64,000 bases of DNA, taken from NCBI GenBank assembly GCA_016721735.1, contig JADKHM010000019.1:558001-622000 (forward strand), in the 5' to 3' direction. Positions 8,655 through 17,751 of this stretch are shown in pieces. Position 1 is the first letter of the stretch, and every line of letters begins with the position of its first letter. Made by a program: the position numbers and the translations under genes. The DNA comes from Flavobacterium sp. (lineage in GTDB: Bacteria; Bacteroidota; Bacteroidia; Flavobacteriales; Flavobacteriaceae). The notes under the pieces were generated by a model, which made no database searches, was not told the DNA's origin, and was given only the letters and a program-made list of their open reading frames with translations.

Positions 8655-9682
8655 ATGAAATATTTATGGGCTTATAGTATTCCTCTTGTTGGCTTATTTG
8701 GTATTTACAGTGGCGGGATTTGGATGTATGCTGCTTTGGTTTTTGCCTTTGTATTGATTCCAATCTTAGAGCTGTTGTTGCCGATAGATGTTCGAAATTA
8801 CGATGAATCAACCAAAGAAGAAAAACTAAAAAACAAGTTTTTTGATACTTTGTTATACTTGAACGTACCGATTGTTTACTTCGCACTATTATTCTCGCTG
8901 CACAAGTTAACGTCATCCACCCTAACGCAATCTGAACTAATCGGAATGACCTTGAGCCTCGGAATCATTTTGGGATCTAACGGAATTAATGTTGCACATG
9001 AACTCGGTCACCGAACTTCCTTCATCGAAAAAATACTAGGAAAATACTTTTAATTCCAAGCCATTACACCCATTTCTTTATCGAACATAATCACGGACAC
9101 CACTTGCATGTCGCTACTCCCGAAGATCCTTCAACTGCAAAATACAATCAGAACTTGTATTCTTTCTGGATTCAATCTGTGATTGGAACCTACACAAAAG
9201 CATGGAAAATACAACTCAAACTCAATGAAGTTGAACATCGCTCTTTCTTTTCTTTCAAAAACGATATGCTTTGGTTTACTATCATACAAGCTTCATATCT
9301 AAGTTTCGTCTATTTTATATTTGGATTCGACGGATTGTTATTCGCAACTTTAGCTGGCATCGTCGGGCTATTACTACTCGAAACCATCAACTACATCGAA
9401 CATTACGGATTAAAGAGAAATCTCTTAAATTCCGGAAGATACGAACGTGTTTCTGAAAAGCACTCATGGAATTCCAATCACATTCTTGGCCGAATTATCC
9501 TCTACGAACTCACGCGACATAGCGACCATCATTACAAATCACAAAAGAAATATCAGATCTTAGAATACCACGATGTGAGTCCACAATTGCCTTTTGGTTA
9601 CCCAGCAAGTATGGTACTTTCGTTTGTTCCGCCCTTGTGGTTTGCGGTGATGAATAAAAGAATACCAACGGAAATGAGATAA
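8655..9682 (+). pseudogene. AlkB-type alkane 1-monooxygenase (membrane di-iron), frameshifted
   Basis: Two frames, 8655-9053 and 9055-9682 (second frame), together encode one protein of about 342 residues. The first part has membrane segments and histidine box 1, NVAHELGHRTSF. The second part reads, without its own start codon, HFFIEHNHGHHLHVATPEDP (box 2) and ELTRHSDHHYKSQKKYQ (box 3). All three His boxes of the integral-membrane alkane hydroxylase/desaturase fold are present. The break is at the T run 9048-9051: five T would read K-Y-F-L-I-P-S and restore the frame, while four T give an immediate TAA. So either a recent one-base deletion or a consensus error. It is divergent from DUF4175 and alone in its unit. 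Substrate (alkane or fatty acyl chain) cannot be told. Confidence 0.85.
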
Positions 9683-9736
9683 ATACTTTCCTTTTTTTAG
9701 GCTATCGATTAACTCAAAATCCAATCTTCGATTTAC

Positions 9737-9744
9737 TATCTTTG
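9737..9744 (+). promoter_or_regulatory. Candidate -7 promoter box for gltX
   Basis: TATCTTTG is an exact TAnnTTTG match, 18 bases before the gltX start codon, in the short gap after the AlkB-type gene. No TTTG -33 box is seen. Confidence 0.5.
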
Positions 9745-9762
9745 CCGAAAATTTTTTAAACC

Positions 9763-11268
9763 ATGTCAAAACCTGTTAGAGTTCGTTTTGCTCCAAGTCC
9801 AACCGGACCGTTGCATATTGGTGGCGTTCGTACTGCCTTATTCAACTATCTATTTGCCAAAAAACACAATGGCGTTTTCTTTCTTCGAATAGAAGATACC
9901 GACCAAAACCGCTTTGTTCCTGGTGCGGAGCAATACATTTTTGAAGCATTAGATTGGTTAGGCATTGCGCCAAGTGAAACTGTTGGAAAGAACGAAAAAT
10001 TCGGTCCTTATCGTCAAAGCGAAAGAAAAGCGATGTACAAACAATATGCTGATCAGTTGATTGCTGCAGGTCATGCTTATTATGCATTTGATACCGCTGA
10101 ATCACTTGACTTTCAAAGAAAACAACACGAAGAACAAGGCAAAACTTTTATATACAATTGGCACAACCGAGAAAAGCTAGACACGTCGCTAGTGCTTTCA
10201 AAAGATGAAACCGAAAAGCGCATTGTTTCGGGTGAAGATTTTGTCATTCGATTTAAAACACCTGTCAACGAGACTTTACACTTACATGACATCATCCGTG
10301 GCGACATTCAATTTGAAACCAATCTCCTAGATGATAAGGTTTTGTTCAAAAGCGATGGCATGCCAACCTATCATTTGGCGAATATTGTCGACGATCATTT
10401 GATGGAAACTTCTCACGTGATTCGCGGCGAAGAATGGCTTCCGTCAATGCCGTTGCACGCTTTGTTGTATCGTTCCTTTGGATGGGAAGCGCCTGAATTT
10501 GCACATTTACCTTTAATTTTAAAGCCTGTTGGGAACGGAAAATTATCCAAACGAGACGGAGACAAATTAGGATTTCCAGTGTTTCCATTAGAATGGAAAA
10601 CGGAGGAAGGCATATCATCTGGCTATAGAGAAAACGGATTTTTCCCCGAAGCGGTCATCAATTTCCTAGCGCTTTTGGGTTGGAATGACGGCACCGATAA
10701 AGAACTATTTTCATTAGATGAATTGGTGGAAGCCTTCGATTTGAATCGCGTGCACAAGTCTGGCGCCAAGTTCGATCCTGAAAAAAACAAATGGTTCAAT
10801 CATCAATATTTACAAAAGCAAACCAACGAAAGTTTGGCCAATTCCTTTTCGTCAATCCTTAGCGAAAAAGGCATTTCCATTGCAAATGATAAGTTAATTA
10901 CGATTGTCTCTTTAATAAAAGAGCGTGCGAATTTTGTTGCAGAATTTTGGGAAATGAGCGACTTCTTTTTCGAAGCACCAACTTCTTACGATGAAAAAGC
11001 GTCGAAAAACTGGAAAGAAGACACGCCGGATTTGATGAAGCAATTGATAGCAATTGTGCGGTCGATTGATGATTTTAGCAGTTTAAATATCGAAACCATC
11101 GTTAAGGAATGGATGACTCAAAACGAAATCGGCATGGGAAAAGTGATGCAACCCTTTCGTTTGAGTTTGGTTGGTGCGCTCAAAGGGCCACATTTGTTTG
11201 ATATTGTTGCGCTTATTGGAAAAGAAGAAACCATCAAACGCTTGGAGAAAGCGATTGAAATTCTATAA
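9763..11268 (+). CDS. gltX: Glutamyl-tRNA synthetase
   Basis: 501 residues, class I aminoacyl-tRNA synthetase charging tRNA-Glu. The HIGH signature is PSPTGPLHIGGVRTALFNYLFA (His18-Ile-Gly-Gly), the MSKS-type loop is GKLSKRDGDKLG at about residue 263, and IRGEEWLPSMPLHALLYRSFGWE is the conserved GluRS block. The C-terminal helical anticodon-binding domain includes GKVMQPFRLSLVGALKGPHLFDI. The start is well supported by the N-terminal strand KPVRVRFAPSPTG. It is transcribed alone from the TATCTTTG promoter and ends in a strong bidirectional terminator. It is intact, unlike glnS. Confidence 0.97.
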   Translation: MSKPVRVRFAPSPTGPLHIGGVRTALFNYLFAKKHNGVFFLRIEDTDQNRFVPGAEQYIFEALDWLGIAPSETVGKNEKFGPYRQSERKAMYKQYADQLIAAGHAYYAFDTAESLDFQRKQHEEQGKTFIYNWHNREKLDTSLVLSKDETEKRIVSGEDFVIRFKTPVNETLHLHDIIRGDIQFETNLLDDKVLFKSDGMPTYHLANIVDDHLMETSHVIRGEEWLPSMPLHALLYRSFGWEAPEFAHLPLILKPVGNGKLSKRDGDKLGFPVFPLEWKTEEGISSGYRENGFFPEAVINFLALLGWNDGTDKELFSLDELVEAFDLNRVHKSGAKFDPEKNKWFNHQYLQKQTNESLANSFSSILSEKGISIANDKLITIVSLIKERANFVAEFWEMSDFFFEAPTSYDEKASKNWKEDTPDLMKQLIAIVRSIDDFSSLNIETIVKEWMTQNEIGMGKVMQPFRLSLVGALKGPHLFDIVALIGKEETIKRLEKAIEIL

Positions 11269-11298
11269 AAAAAGTCCCGATTGATTCGGGACTTTTTA
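11267..11298. terminator. Bidirectional terminator between gltX and the beta-barrel gene
   Basis: GTCCCGA (11274-11280) pairs with TCGGGAC (11286-11292) around a 5-base loop, with an A run before and a T run after, so it works on both strands for the two convergent genes. Confidence 0.9.
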
Positions 11299-11301
11299 GT
11301 T

Positions 11302-11994
11302 TTACTTTTTTATACTTGTAAATATCATATAACTGACTCCAAAAGTGAGGGAGTTGGTTTTTCCTGATAAGGTAGGTCCGGTATAATTATTATTTTCATC
11401 GTAGCTATTGGTCTTGACATCACCTAAAGTATTGGCCATTCCTAAACTATATCTGAAATCAAATCTTATTTTATTAAAACCTCCTGTTAATCCTAATCCA
11501 AAGCCATAATTAATTTTCGAGAAATCTGATAAACTATTACTGTCTATTAGATAGGGCAAATAGTTTTGACCATTTTCATCTTCTCCAGAGGCGCTAAGAC
11601 TATCTCCAAAAGAGGCAAATACTCCCGCTTGTGGTCCTAAAAAGAATTCGCCTTCTTCTGGTTTCAGGATGTAGTAATTTAGATAGAAGCCAATCTCTGT
11701 AGTCGCATATTTTAAATTCGCATCTTTTGCTTCTGCAAAGGTGTTATCTACATATTTTGCAGCGATTGTGTTTTGTTTGTAAACTGCTTCAAATTGATAA
11801 TTATAATTTTCGTGATATCCCATGTTAAAGGTAATTCCCGCATAAAATCCTGGTTTAGATTCGCTTATTAAATAAGACGATTTTAAACTTGTTTGACTAT
11901 AACCCACAACAGCATAAAACCCTCTAGGAGCCTGTGCATAAGTAGAAAATGTAAGTAGGATTATGCTAAAAGTAAGTAGTATTTGTTTTTTCAT
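11302..11994 (-). CDS. Outer-membrane beta-barrel protein (porin family)
   Basis: 230 residues. A Sec signal peptide (MKKQILLTFSIILLTFSTYAQ, cleavage near the Ala-Gln) is followed by alternating aromatic/glycine strands (GFYAVVGYSQTSLKSS, KPGFYAGITFNMGYHENYNY, LNYYILKPEEGEFFLGPQAGVFASFG). The final strand is SLTFGVSYMIFT, ending near the C-terminus. This is the pattern of small 8- to 10-strand barrels (OMP_b-brl / PorT-like). It is the last gene of a three-gene minus-strand unit with gaps of 4 and 7 bases (13352 to 11302). No ligand or transport role can be read from the sequence. Confidence 0.8.
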   Translation of the reverse strand: MKKQILLTFSIILLTFSTYAQAPRGFYAVVGYSQTSLKSSYLISESKPGFYAGITFNMGYHENYNYQFEAVYKQNTIAAKYVDNTFAEAKDANLKYATTEIGFYLNYYILKPEEGEFFLGPQAGVFASFGDSLSASGEDENGQNYLPYLIDSNSLSDFSKINYGFGLGLTGGFNKIRFDFRYSLGMANTLGDVKTNSYDENNNYTGPTLSGKTNSLTFGVSYMIFTSIKK

Positions 11995-12001
11995 TTTATT
12001 A

Positions 12002-12598
12002 TTATTGTTTGCAATTAATATATTTTGTGTCGTGGAAAAATCCTAAAACAGCAAAGTTTTTTTCATCTGTAGTATCATATTGCTGAAGCTTTGACATGAC
12101 ATCTGGGCAATCCGAAAAGTACTTTGTAATCATCGGCGCAATTTTAGAGCGCTTTTCAATATCGTCTTTAGATTTGCTGTCATCCATGCTAAGTTCTTCA
12201 ATCACATTTTGATTGTTATCGATGACATATAATTCATAAAAAGTTCTGGAAGAGCTTAAATTTCCTGAACTGGTGGTTACCGTAATAGCAACTCCAATCA
12301 GCTGTTTGTCTTGTTTTTCTCCAAAAACGAAATACACTTTCGATTTTTTCTTTTGGTTTAAATTGAAAGACTTCAATAAACTCGGTCCTATTGCAGCGTA
12401 ATCAAGGTCGTCAAACTTAATGTACTTCTCCCAAGTTTTGCCAACCAATACATAGGAAATCCTTTTGTCAATCAATATTACCTCTGTAGCATCGTCTCTG
12501 ACAAATAACTTTACGCCTTTTTTATCGACTATATAAGACGTCTGAGCCAAGGTAACTGCCGAAATAAATAGACTTAGCAGAACTAAAATTCTTTTCAT
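12002..12598 (-). CDS. Hypothetical secreted protein
   Basis: 198 residues from the ATG at 12598. I preferred this start because it gives a signal peptide (MKRILVLLSLFISAVTLAQ). An upstream in-frame ATG at 12676 would overlap the preceding gene by 74 bases and bury the signal. The mature part, TSYIVDKKGVKLFVRDDATEVILIDKRISYVLVGKTWEKYIKFDD, is strand-rich. It resembles secreted flavobacterial proteins of unknown role, and I recognise no domain. It lies 4 bases after the upstream lipoprotein gene and 7 bases before the beta-barrel gene, suggesting a shared envelope function. Confidence 0.65.
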   Translation of the reverse strand: MKRILVLLSLFISAVTLAQTSYIVDKKGVKLFVRDDATEVILIDKRISYVLVGKTWEKYIKFDDLDYAAIGPSLLKSFNLNQKKKSKVYFVFGEKQDKQLIGVAITVTTSSGNLSSSRTFYELYVIDNNQNVIEELSMDDSKSKDDIEKRSKIAPMITKYFSDCPDVMSKLQQYDTTDEKNFAVLGFFHDTKYINCKQ

Positions 12599-12602
12599 AT
12601 CC

Positions 12603-13352
12603 TTACTCTTGAGTGAATTGCGTTGTGCTGGTAAAATCTGTTCCTGTTGATGTTGGCAAAGCAAATGGAATCGCACAAAATTTAATTACAGCCTTTCCGG
12701 CTACATAAGCAATTGAAACATCCCCAGATTTGGCAAAATAATCCTTGAAAGTATCATTCAAAAATTTGTATCTCGCTGTTACTCTAACAGTGCTAGTCGT
12801 TAATGGAGTCGTAGCATTTACAATACTATATATTCCAGCAGTTGGTGTTGTGTCGCCTAAAAAGTCAACGGAAATATTCCAACTACCATCTGCAGCTAAT
12901 AATCGATATCTGTTTTCTGTGAAAGCATAGGAATCAAAAAAGTAAAAATTAGCACTTGTATCCGCAGCTCCTGTAAATGTAGCCGTATTATTTGGTGGCG
13001 TACACGTCACTGTATTGTTAATGACTTCTACAGTTGTCTTTGTTAATGGTGTTTCACAAATCCCAATGGTTGTTTTTAAGGAATATTCTCCAGCCATTGA
13101 AGCAGTGGCGTTTGCTAGTACAGGATTTTGCACATTTGATACAAAACCGTTTGGTCCTGTCCAAGCATAAATCGCATCGGCAGATTCAGAATATATTGGT
13201 GTAATTAAGTTTATCGATTGACCTGAAAGTACAGGCGAATTGCTTGAAACTTCTGGAGCAGGGAGATAACATGCTATTGGTTCGCTAGTTGAACAGCTAA
13301 TGGCAACTAAGGAACTAATAATAACGAGTAAAATGCTTCTTGTTTTTTTCAT
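12603..13352 (-). CDS. Lipoprotein with PKD/Ig-like fold
   Basis: 249 residues. The lipoprotein signal ends in the lipobox A-I-S-C (Cys20). Residues about 33-108 include IYAWTGPNGFVSNVQNP, followed by ASMAGEYSLKTTIGIC. This is the W-x-G-P-N-G-F ... M-A-G-x-Y pattern of an Ig/PKD-like domain common in Bacteroidetes surface proteins. The C-terminal half holds a separate strand-rich module with no clear family. It is the first gene of the 13352-11302 unit. Function unknown; adhesion or ligand binding is only an inference. Confidence 0.65.
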   Translation of the reverse strand: MKKTRSILLVIISSLVAISCSTSEPIACYLPAPEVSSNSPVLSGQSINLITPIYSESADAIYAWTGPNGFVSNVQNPVLANATASMAGEYSLKTTIGICETPLTKTTVEVINNTVTCTPPNNTATFTGAADTSANFYFFDSYAFTENRYRLLAADGSWNISVDFLGDTTPTAGIYSIVNATTPLTTSTVRVTARYKFLNDTFKDYFAKSGDVSIAYVAGKAVIKFCAIPFALPTSTGTDFTSTTQFTQE

Positions 13353-13474
13353 AGAAAAAGTAAGTGTTTATAGATTAAATAAAAATGCTGCGAATATATA
13401 GTATTTAAATGCTTCAGCAGGTTTCTTTTAACAAAAACATCAAACAATAGAAGCAAGCAATTGAAACTCTAAAA

Positions 13475-13506
13475 AATAAAAAAACTCCTATTTCTAGGAG
13501 CTCTTT
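13475..13506 (-). terminator. Intrinsic terminator after the 13508-14170 gene
   Basis: CTCCTA (13485-13490) and TAGGAG (13495-13500) form a hairpin. On the minus strand it is followed by a run of T. It sits just beyond the stop codon. Confidence 0.8.
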
Positions 13507-13507
13507 T

Positions 13508-14170
13508 TTATAAACTTATTAATATCTGTCCGCCCAATAATCCGATATGTCCAGTAAACTTATTACCATTATTAAGCGCTCGTAAGTCATCGTCTTTGTT
13601 GAGTTTATTCATGAAATTATTCAAGCCGTATTGGTAGAAAATAACCGCTTTCACTACTTTGCTTCCGCCTGTGATTCCAAAATATAAGTTTCCATTGATG
13701 GTTGTCACATCTACAATATCTTCGGCTTTTAATAACGGCGCGCCAGGAAAAATGTTCTTTTCGTTGTCTTTGTCTAATTTGAGTTTTCCATTGACTTGCA
13801 AAACGGGACCGAAATCAACGGCCAAATAATTTTCAACGATATTATAACTCAATAACAATCGCACCTGCACACCTTCAACGGTATATTTTACATCTTCTCT
13901 TTTTAAGGAACTATTCACCGTTTCCAAAGAAAAACTATTGTTGAAAAACTGCATTCCAAAAGTCATACTGAAATCATTGTAAAAATTTCCTCTTACAGAC
14001 AATCCGCCCATAAATCCCGAGCCGGGTTTTGCATTAAAATTACTTGACATTAAAGACATCTGGGAAATACCCGCCGAAATTCCAATTCGATTTCCGTCTT
14101 TTTCACGGTATTGCGCTTTTGCAGCTGTAGCAAAAAACAAGAAGGCTAGTAAAGTAAGTAAGTGTTTCAT
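13508..14170 (-). CDS. Outer-membrane beta-barrel protein
   Basis: 220 residues. A signal peptide (MKHLLTLLAFLFFATAAKAQ) precedes strands such as NRIGISAGISQMSLM, GFMGGLSVRGNFYNDFSMTFGMQFFNN, VQVRLLLSYNIVENYLAVDFGPVLQ and GHIGLLGGQILISL at the very end. This is the pattern of an OMP_b-brl small barrel. It is flanked by terminators on both sides and so appears monocistronic. It resembles the 11302-11994 barrel in layout but not closely in sequence. Confidence 0.75.
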   Translation of the reverse strand: MKHLLTLLAFLFFATAAKAQYREKDGNRIGISAGISQMSLMSSNFNAKPGSGFMGGLSVRGNFYNDFSMTFGMQFFNNSFSLETVNSSLKREDVKYTVEGVQVRLLLSYNIVENYLAVDFGPVLQVNGKLKLDKDNEKNIFPGAPLLKAEDIVDVTTINGNLYFGITGGSKVVKAVIFYQYGLNNFMNKLNKDDDLRALNNGNKFTGHIGLLGGQILISL

Positions 14171-14238
14171 CTGACAGTTTTTTTTTGCTAAAATAAACGG
14201 TTTATATTAATGATTTGTTCTTAGTGCTTTTTATTTCA

Positions 14239-14270
14239 TAAAAAAAGAGACTTAATCGTCTCTCTTTCTT
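14239..14270 (-). terminator. Intrinsic terminator after the YtxH/holin-X operon
   Basis: AGAGAC (14246-14251) pairs with GTCTCT (14258-14263) around a 6-base loop and runs into T on the minus strand. It overlaps the stop codon of the last gene. Confidence 0.8.
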
Positions 14271-14506
14271 TTTAGAATCCATTTTATTAAATAGGGCAGC
14301 GCCATGTTGATGACATCCATATAGGAATTAGCAAAAATCGTCTTGTACGAACTCAAAAAATTACTCACGATTCCTTGCGGCGTAAAGCTTTCTTTTGTTT
14401 TTTGAAAACTTAAAACAAGCTTTTGATATTCGATTTCTTTCTCGAGTTTTAGAATCTCTAGATCTTTTTCAATCTGGGCATAGGAGGAATATTTCTTTGT
14501 TTCCAT
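14252..14506 (-). CDS. Small protein of the YtxH/holin-X operon
   Basis: 84 residues. METKKYSSYAQIEKDLEILKLEKEIEYQKLVLSFQKTKESF is a charged helix; a short hydrophobic stretch follows near the C-terminus (MDVINMALPYLIKWILKRK). It is the third gene in a tight run with a YtxH-domain protein and a holin-X-like membrane protein (gap of 3 bases). I know this trio from other Flavobacteriaceae but can assign no function. A role at the inner membrane in stress is an inference from the company it keeps. Confidence 0.65.
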   Translation of the reverse strand: METKKYSSYAQIEKDLEILKLEKEIEYQKLVLSFQKTKESFTPQGIVSNFLSSYKTIFANSYMDVINMALPYLIKWILKRKRDD

Positions 14507-14509
14507 GAC

Positions 14510-14860
14510 TTAATCGTTCAACAAGATTTCTGAAAAATTCTCCATCACTTTACCTTCTATGATTTTGTCCTTGATTAGGAATAGAAGCGCTGTAAATACT
14601 GCATAAACTCCTGCAATTACTAAAAATCCTTGTGCGTAACTACCTAGTGATTTACCAATCGCAAATGCAGCAGCCACAGAGCAAAAAAGCAAAACCATAC
14701 TGAAGCACAAGAGAATTAAAGTAAATTTGAGAATCATCGTCGTCGACTTCATCGCCACCTTAAATCCCCATAATTTATAATAGGCGACACTCTTTTCAAG
14801 GTACACATGCACTTGTTCTTGAATATCTTCTGTGTGTTCTTTTAATTCATCAAAAGCCAT
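14510..14860 (-). CDS. Phage holin family (holin superfamily III / holin-X) membrane protein
   Basis: 116 residues. Two strong membrane segments lie at about 37-65 (MILKFTLILLCFSMVLLFCSVAAAFAIG) and 75-95 (GFLVIAGVYAVFTALLFLI), joined by a short loop and flanked by charged ends. The pattern and neighbours fit the Actinobacteria/Bacteroidetes holin-X family (PF07332). Despite the name these are chromosomal proteins with no lysis gene near. It lies between the YtxH-domain gene (20 bases upstream) and the small 84-residue gene. Confidence 0.75.
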   Translation of the reverse strand: MAFDELKEHTEDIQEQVHVYLEKSVAYYKLWGFKVAMKSTTMILKFTLILLCFSMVLLFCSVAAAFAIGKSLGSYAQGFLVIAGVYAVFTALLFLIKDKIIEGKVMENFSEILLND

Positions 14861-14880
14861 AAGCCTAGTTTTTGGTTCGT

Positions 14881-15210
14881 CTATTTTTGCAATTTCGCAT
14901 TCTCCTTTTTCAAGTCTGCCAGTTTCGTTTCTAAAAACGAAATCACATCTTCGGTTTTATGACTCATGTTAGATACTAGATCGTCGTAAGTTTCTTCCAA
15001 ATCGAATTGTGTATTTGACGCTTTCGATTTGAATTGTTCAGTGGCGCTATCAAATTTGTTTTTGAGATTTTTCTTCGCATCATCAAATCCTTCTTTGATT
15101 TTTTCTCTTGTTTTTGATCCTTTATCAGGAGCCATCAAAATTCCAGCAACAGCTCCAATTGCTGCGCCAGCCAAAAGTGCTAAAAGGGTATTTCCTGTGT
15201 TATTTGACAT
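14881..15210 (-). CDS. YtxH domain-containing protein
   Basis: 109 residues. GNTLLALLAGAAIGAVAGILMAPDKGSKTREKIKEG is the YtxH signature: one small-residue-rich membrane segment (about 7-26), then A-P-D-K-G-x-x-T-R-E. A long amphipathic helix follows. In Bacillus YtxH is a general-stress protein of unknown biochemical role. First gene of a three-gene unit (15210-14252). Confidence 0.85.
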   Translation of the reverse strand: MSNNTGNTLLALLAGAAIGAVAGILMAPDKGSKTREKIKEGFDDAKKNLKNKFDSATEQFKSKASNTQFDLEETYDDLVSNMSHKTEDVISFLETKLADLKKENAKLQK

Positions 15211-15512
15211 GATATTGTGTATTAAAATTTATATTCACCTAAAGGTACGGCTTTTGTTAACAAGTCTCTGTTAATAACTGTAAAATTTATCTGATAAGTC
15301 TAAATTTCTTATTTTAACACGTCGTATTGGCTGATTTTTTAAAAAACATCTGGTAAGTTGTAAAAAAATAAAATGTTGTTTATAACTGAAATATGAGGTT
15401 CGTTTTTAATAGTCGTTCCCAATAGATTTTGTTTTTAAAATAGTTTTTGATAATAATAGAAAAGCGCCCCGTTAAGAGCGCTTTTTTATTTAAATAATCT
15501 ATTGTCGAAAAA
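15211..15512. other. Intergenic gap between the YtxH operon and glnS
   Basis: About 300 bases, AT-rich and without a plausible frame. It holds the YtxH operon promoter region on its left and the hairpin at 15460-15487 on its right. I see nothing else. Confidence 0.6.
15460..15487. terminator. Terminator hairpin downstream of glnS
   Basis: AAAAGCGC (15460-15467) pairs with GCGCTTTT (15478-15485), with T on both outward sides. It lies 25 bases past the glnS stop codon. Confidence 0.75.
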
Positions 15513-17614
15513 CTAAATCGAAAAAAGTAATTCTTTCACTTTTTCGTCTTTTTCTGTTGATTTGAGGTTTTCAAGAAATGAACTTAACGCTTTTAAAGAA
15601 ACTTCATCTTTTCGTAAATTTTGAATCGCCTCAATTCTCACAAACGGAGATTCACTTCTAAGAGACATCGTATACAATTTTTGAATGGTCTCTTCATCAA
15701 AATCCTTTGACGCAATTTGAGTAGAATGCTTCAACATATAATTGGCAAATAACAAGGAACTCTTATTATTGGCAATATTTTTCTTCAATACATTTTGAAG
15801 TAAACTAAAATTAGTCACGGCTTGAATACTTTCCTTGATTACATTTTCAACTTCATTTCGCTCCGAGTCAGAATCTACTTTAAAGAATTTGTTGATTTCC
15901 TTCAAAGAATTGTTCAAGCTGTTTTCTTCTTTTTTGCCCTTTTCTTCCCAAGCGTCTTTAAGTCCAACTGTTTTATTAAAAACCAAACTTTCAGCCACAG
16001 AATCCTTATCAACGGTGAAATAACCCAAACGTTGGAATTGAAATTTATCTTCAATTTGAGCATTTTTCAAACTTGGCTCCACATAACCCGTAACAATCTT
16101 CAAAGAATCTGGATTGACGAACTCAAGGAAATCTTTTTCTTTATGCGAATCGGGCGCCTCATCTACAAACAAACGATCGTACAATCGCACTTCAGCTTGC
16201 ACGGCGTGCGCAATAGAAACCCAATGTAAAGTTCCAGATACCTTTCTCTGACTGGCTTCGGTTCCGCTTCCACTCAAACTTTCTGTATCATAAGTTGCGT
16301 GAATTTCCGTAATTGTACCTGAAGCATCTTTGATAACGCTTTCTCCCTTAATGATATAGCCGTTTTTAAGTCGCACTTCCTTGCCGATACTTAGTCGAAA
16401 GAACTTTGCTGGAGCATCTTCTAAAAAGTCTTCTTTTTCGATGTATAATTCTCTAGAAAAAGGCACTTTTCTAAAACCTGCGCTTTCGTCTTCTTGGTTG
16501 TTTTCAGCATCGAGCCATTCTACATGTCCTTCAGGGTAATTTGTAATGACCAACTTTACCGGATCTAAAACCGCCATAACTCTCGGAGCTGTTTTGTTCA
16601 AATCTTCTCTGATGCAAAACTCTAAAACGGAAACGTCGATTAGATTATCGCGTTTGGCAATTCCAGTTGTATTAGCAAAATTGCGAAGCGATGCCGGTGT
16701 ATATCCTCTTCTTCTCAAACCGGAAATAGTCGACATTCTCGGGTCATCCCAACCTTTTACGTGGTTTTCCTTCACCAGTTGCAAAAGTTTTCTTTTACTA
16801 ACAACAGTATGACTTAGGTTTCTTCTGGCAAATTCACGTTGCTTCGGTCGAACTAGTTTTGAATCATAAATTTGATCCAAAACCAATCGTATAATTCACG
16901 GTGTGGCAAAAATTCTAAGGTGCAGAAGGAATGAGAAATTTGTTCCAAATAATCGCTTTCCCCATGGGCCCAGTCGTACATCGGATAGATACACCATTGG
17001 TCACCGGTTCGATGATGATGTTTGTGTAGAATGCGATACATAATCGGATCACGCATCAACATATTGGTCGATTTCATATCAATTTTAGCTCGAAGAATAT
17101 GAGTTCCTTCTTCAAACTCACCAGCTTCCATCCGCTCGAAAAGATCTAAATTTTCTTCAACAGATCGGTTGCGATACGGACTGTCGGTACCAGGTGTAGA
17201 TGGCGTGCCTTTTTGAATGGCCATTTCCTCAGAAGATTGACTGTCAACGTAGGCTTTTCCTTTTTTAATAAAATCAATCGTCCAATCATATAATTGCTGG
17301 AAATAATCCGAAGCATAACGCTCTTCAGCCCACTGATAACCCAACCATTGAACATCTCTTTTGATGGAATCCACAAATTCTTGTTCTTCTTTCGCTGGAT
17401 TGGTATCGTCAAAACGAAGGTTAACCGGCGCTTTATAATCTATTCCTAAACCAAAATTCAAGGCGATGGCACTTGCGTGACCAATATGCAAATATCCATT
17501 CGGTTCTGGTGGAAAACGAAAACGCAATTTAGAAGTCGATAAACCGTTTTTCAGATCTTCTTCAATAATTTGCTCGATAAAATTCAATGCTTTTTCTTCC
17601 GTTGACATATTCAA
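15513..17614 (-). pseudogene. glnS: Glutaminyl-tRNA synthetase, frameshifted (probable consensus error)
   Basis: Two overlapping minus-strand frames (17614-16853 and 16886-15513) give one GlnRS of about 700 residues. The first has the HIGH block RFPPEPNGYLHIGHASA and CTLEFLPHRELYDWF. The second continues LDQIYDSKLVRPKQREFARRN, then the MSKS-type VVSKRKL and GWDDPRMSTISGLRRRGYTP, then the anticodon-binding barrels and a helical C-terminal extension. The break is at the A run 16879-16882 (T run on the coding strand): five instead of four restores D-W-F-L-D-Q-I-Y. GlnRS is essential wherever Gln-tRNA is charged directly, so a sequencing error is more likely than a real null. Alone in its unit, with a terminator after it. 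Confidence 0.92.
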
Positions 17615-17751
17615 AAATTAGAGTCGCAAAGTTATTAAAATAGTTGGGAAATATGGCGAACTGTTGATTTGCTTGTGCTATTTTATCACTAGAAACAAAT
17701 ATTTCATACTTTTACTGAATAGACGCTCAATCCATTTTACCAACAAATCAC

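Noticed and set aside
10414..10419. Third parS candidate (CACGTG in gltX)
   Set aside because: Only the six central bases match; the flanks do not fit TGTTNCACGTGAAACA. The same holds for CACGTG at 37288.
14510..14860. Prophage remnant because of the holin-like gene
   Set aside because: Holin-X with YtxH is a normal chromosomal unit; no other phage gene is near.
16846..16890. Programmed ribosomal frameshift in glnS
   Set aside because: Only a run of four T on the coding strand is seen; restoring one base gives the family sequence exactly, as in the other broken genes.
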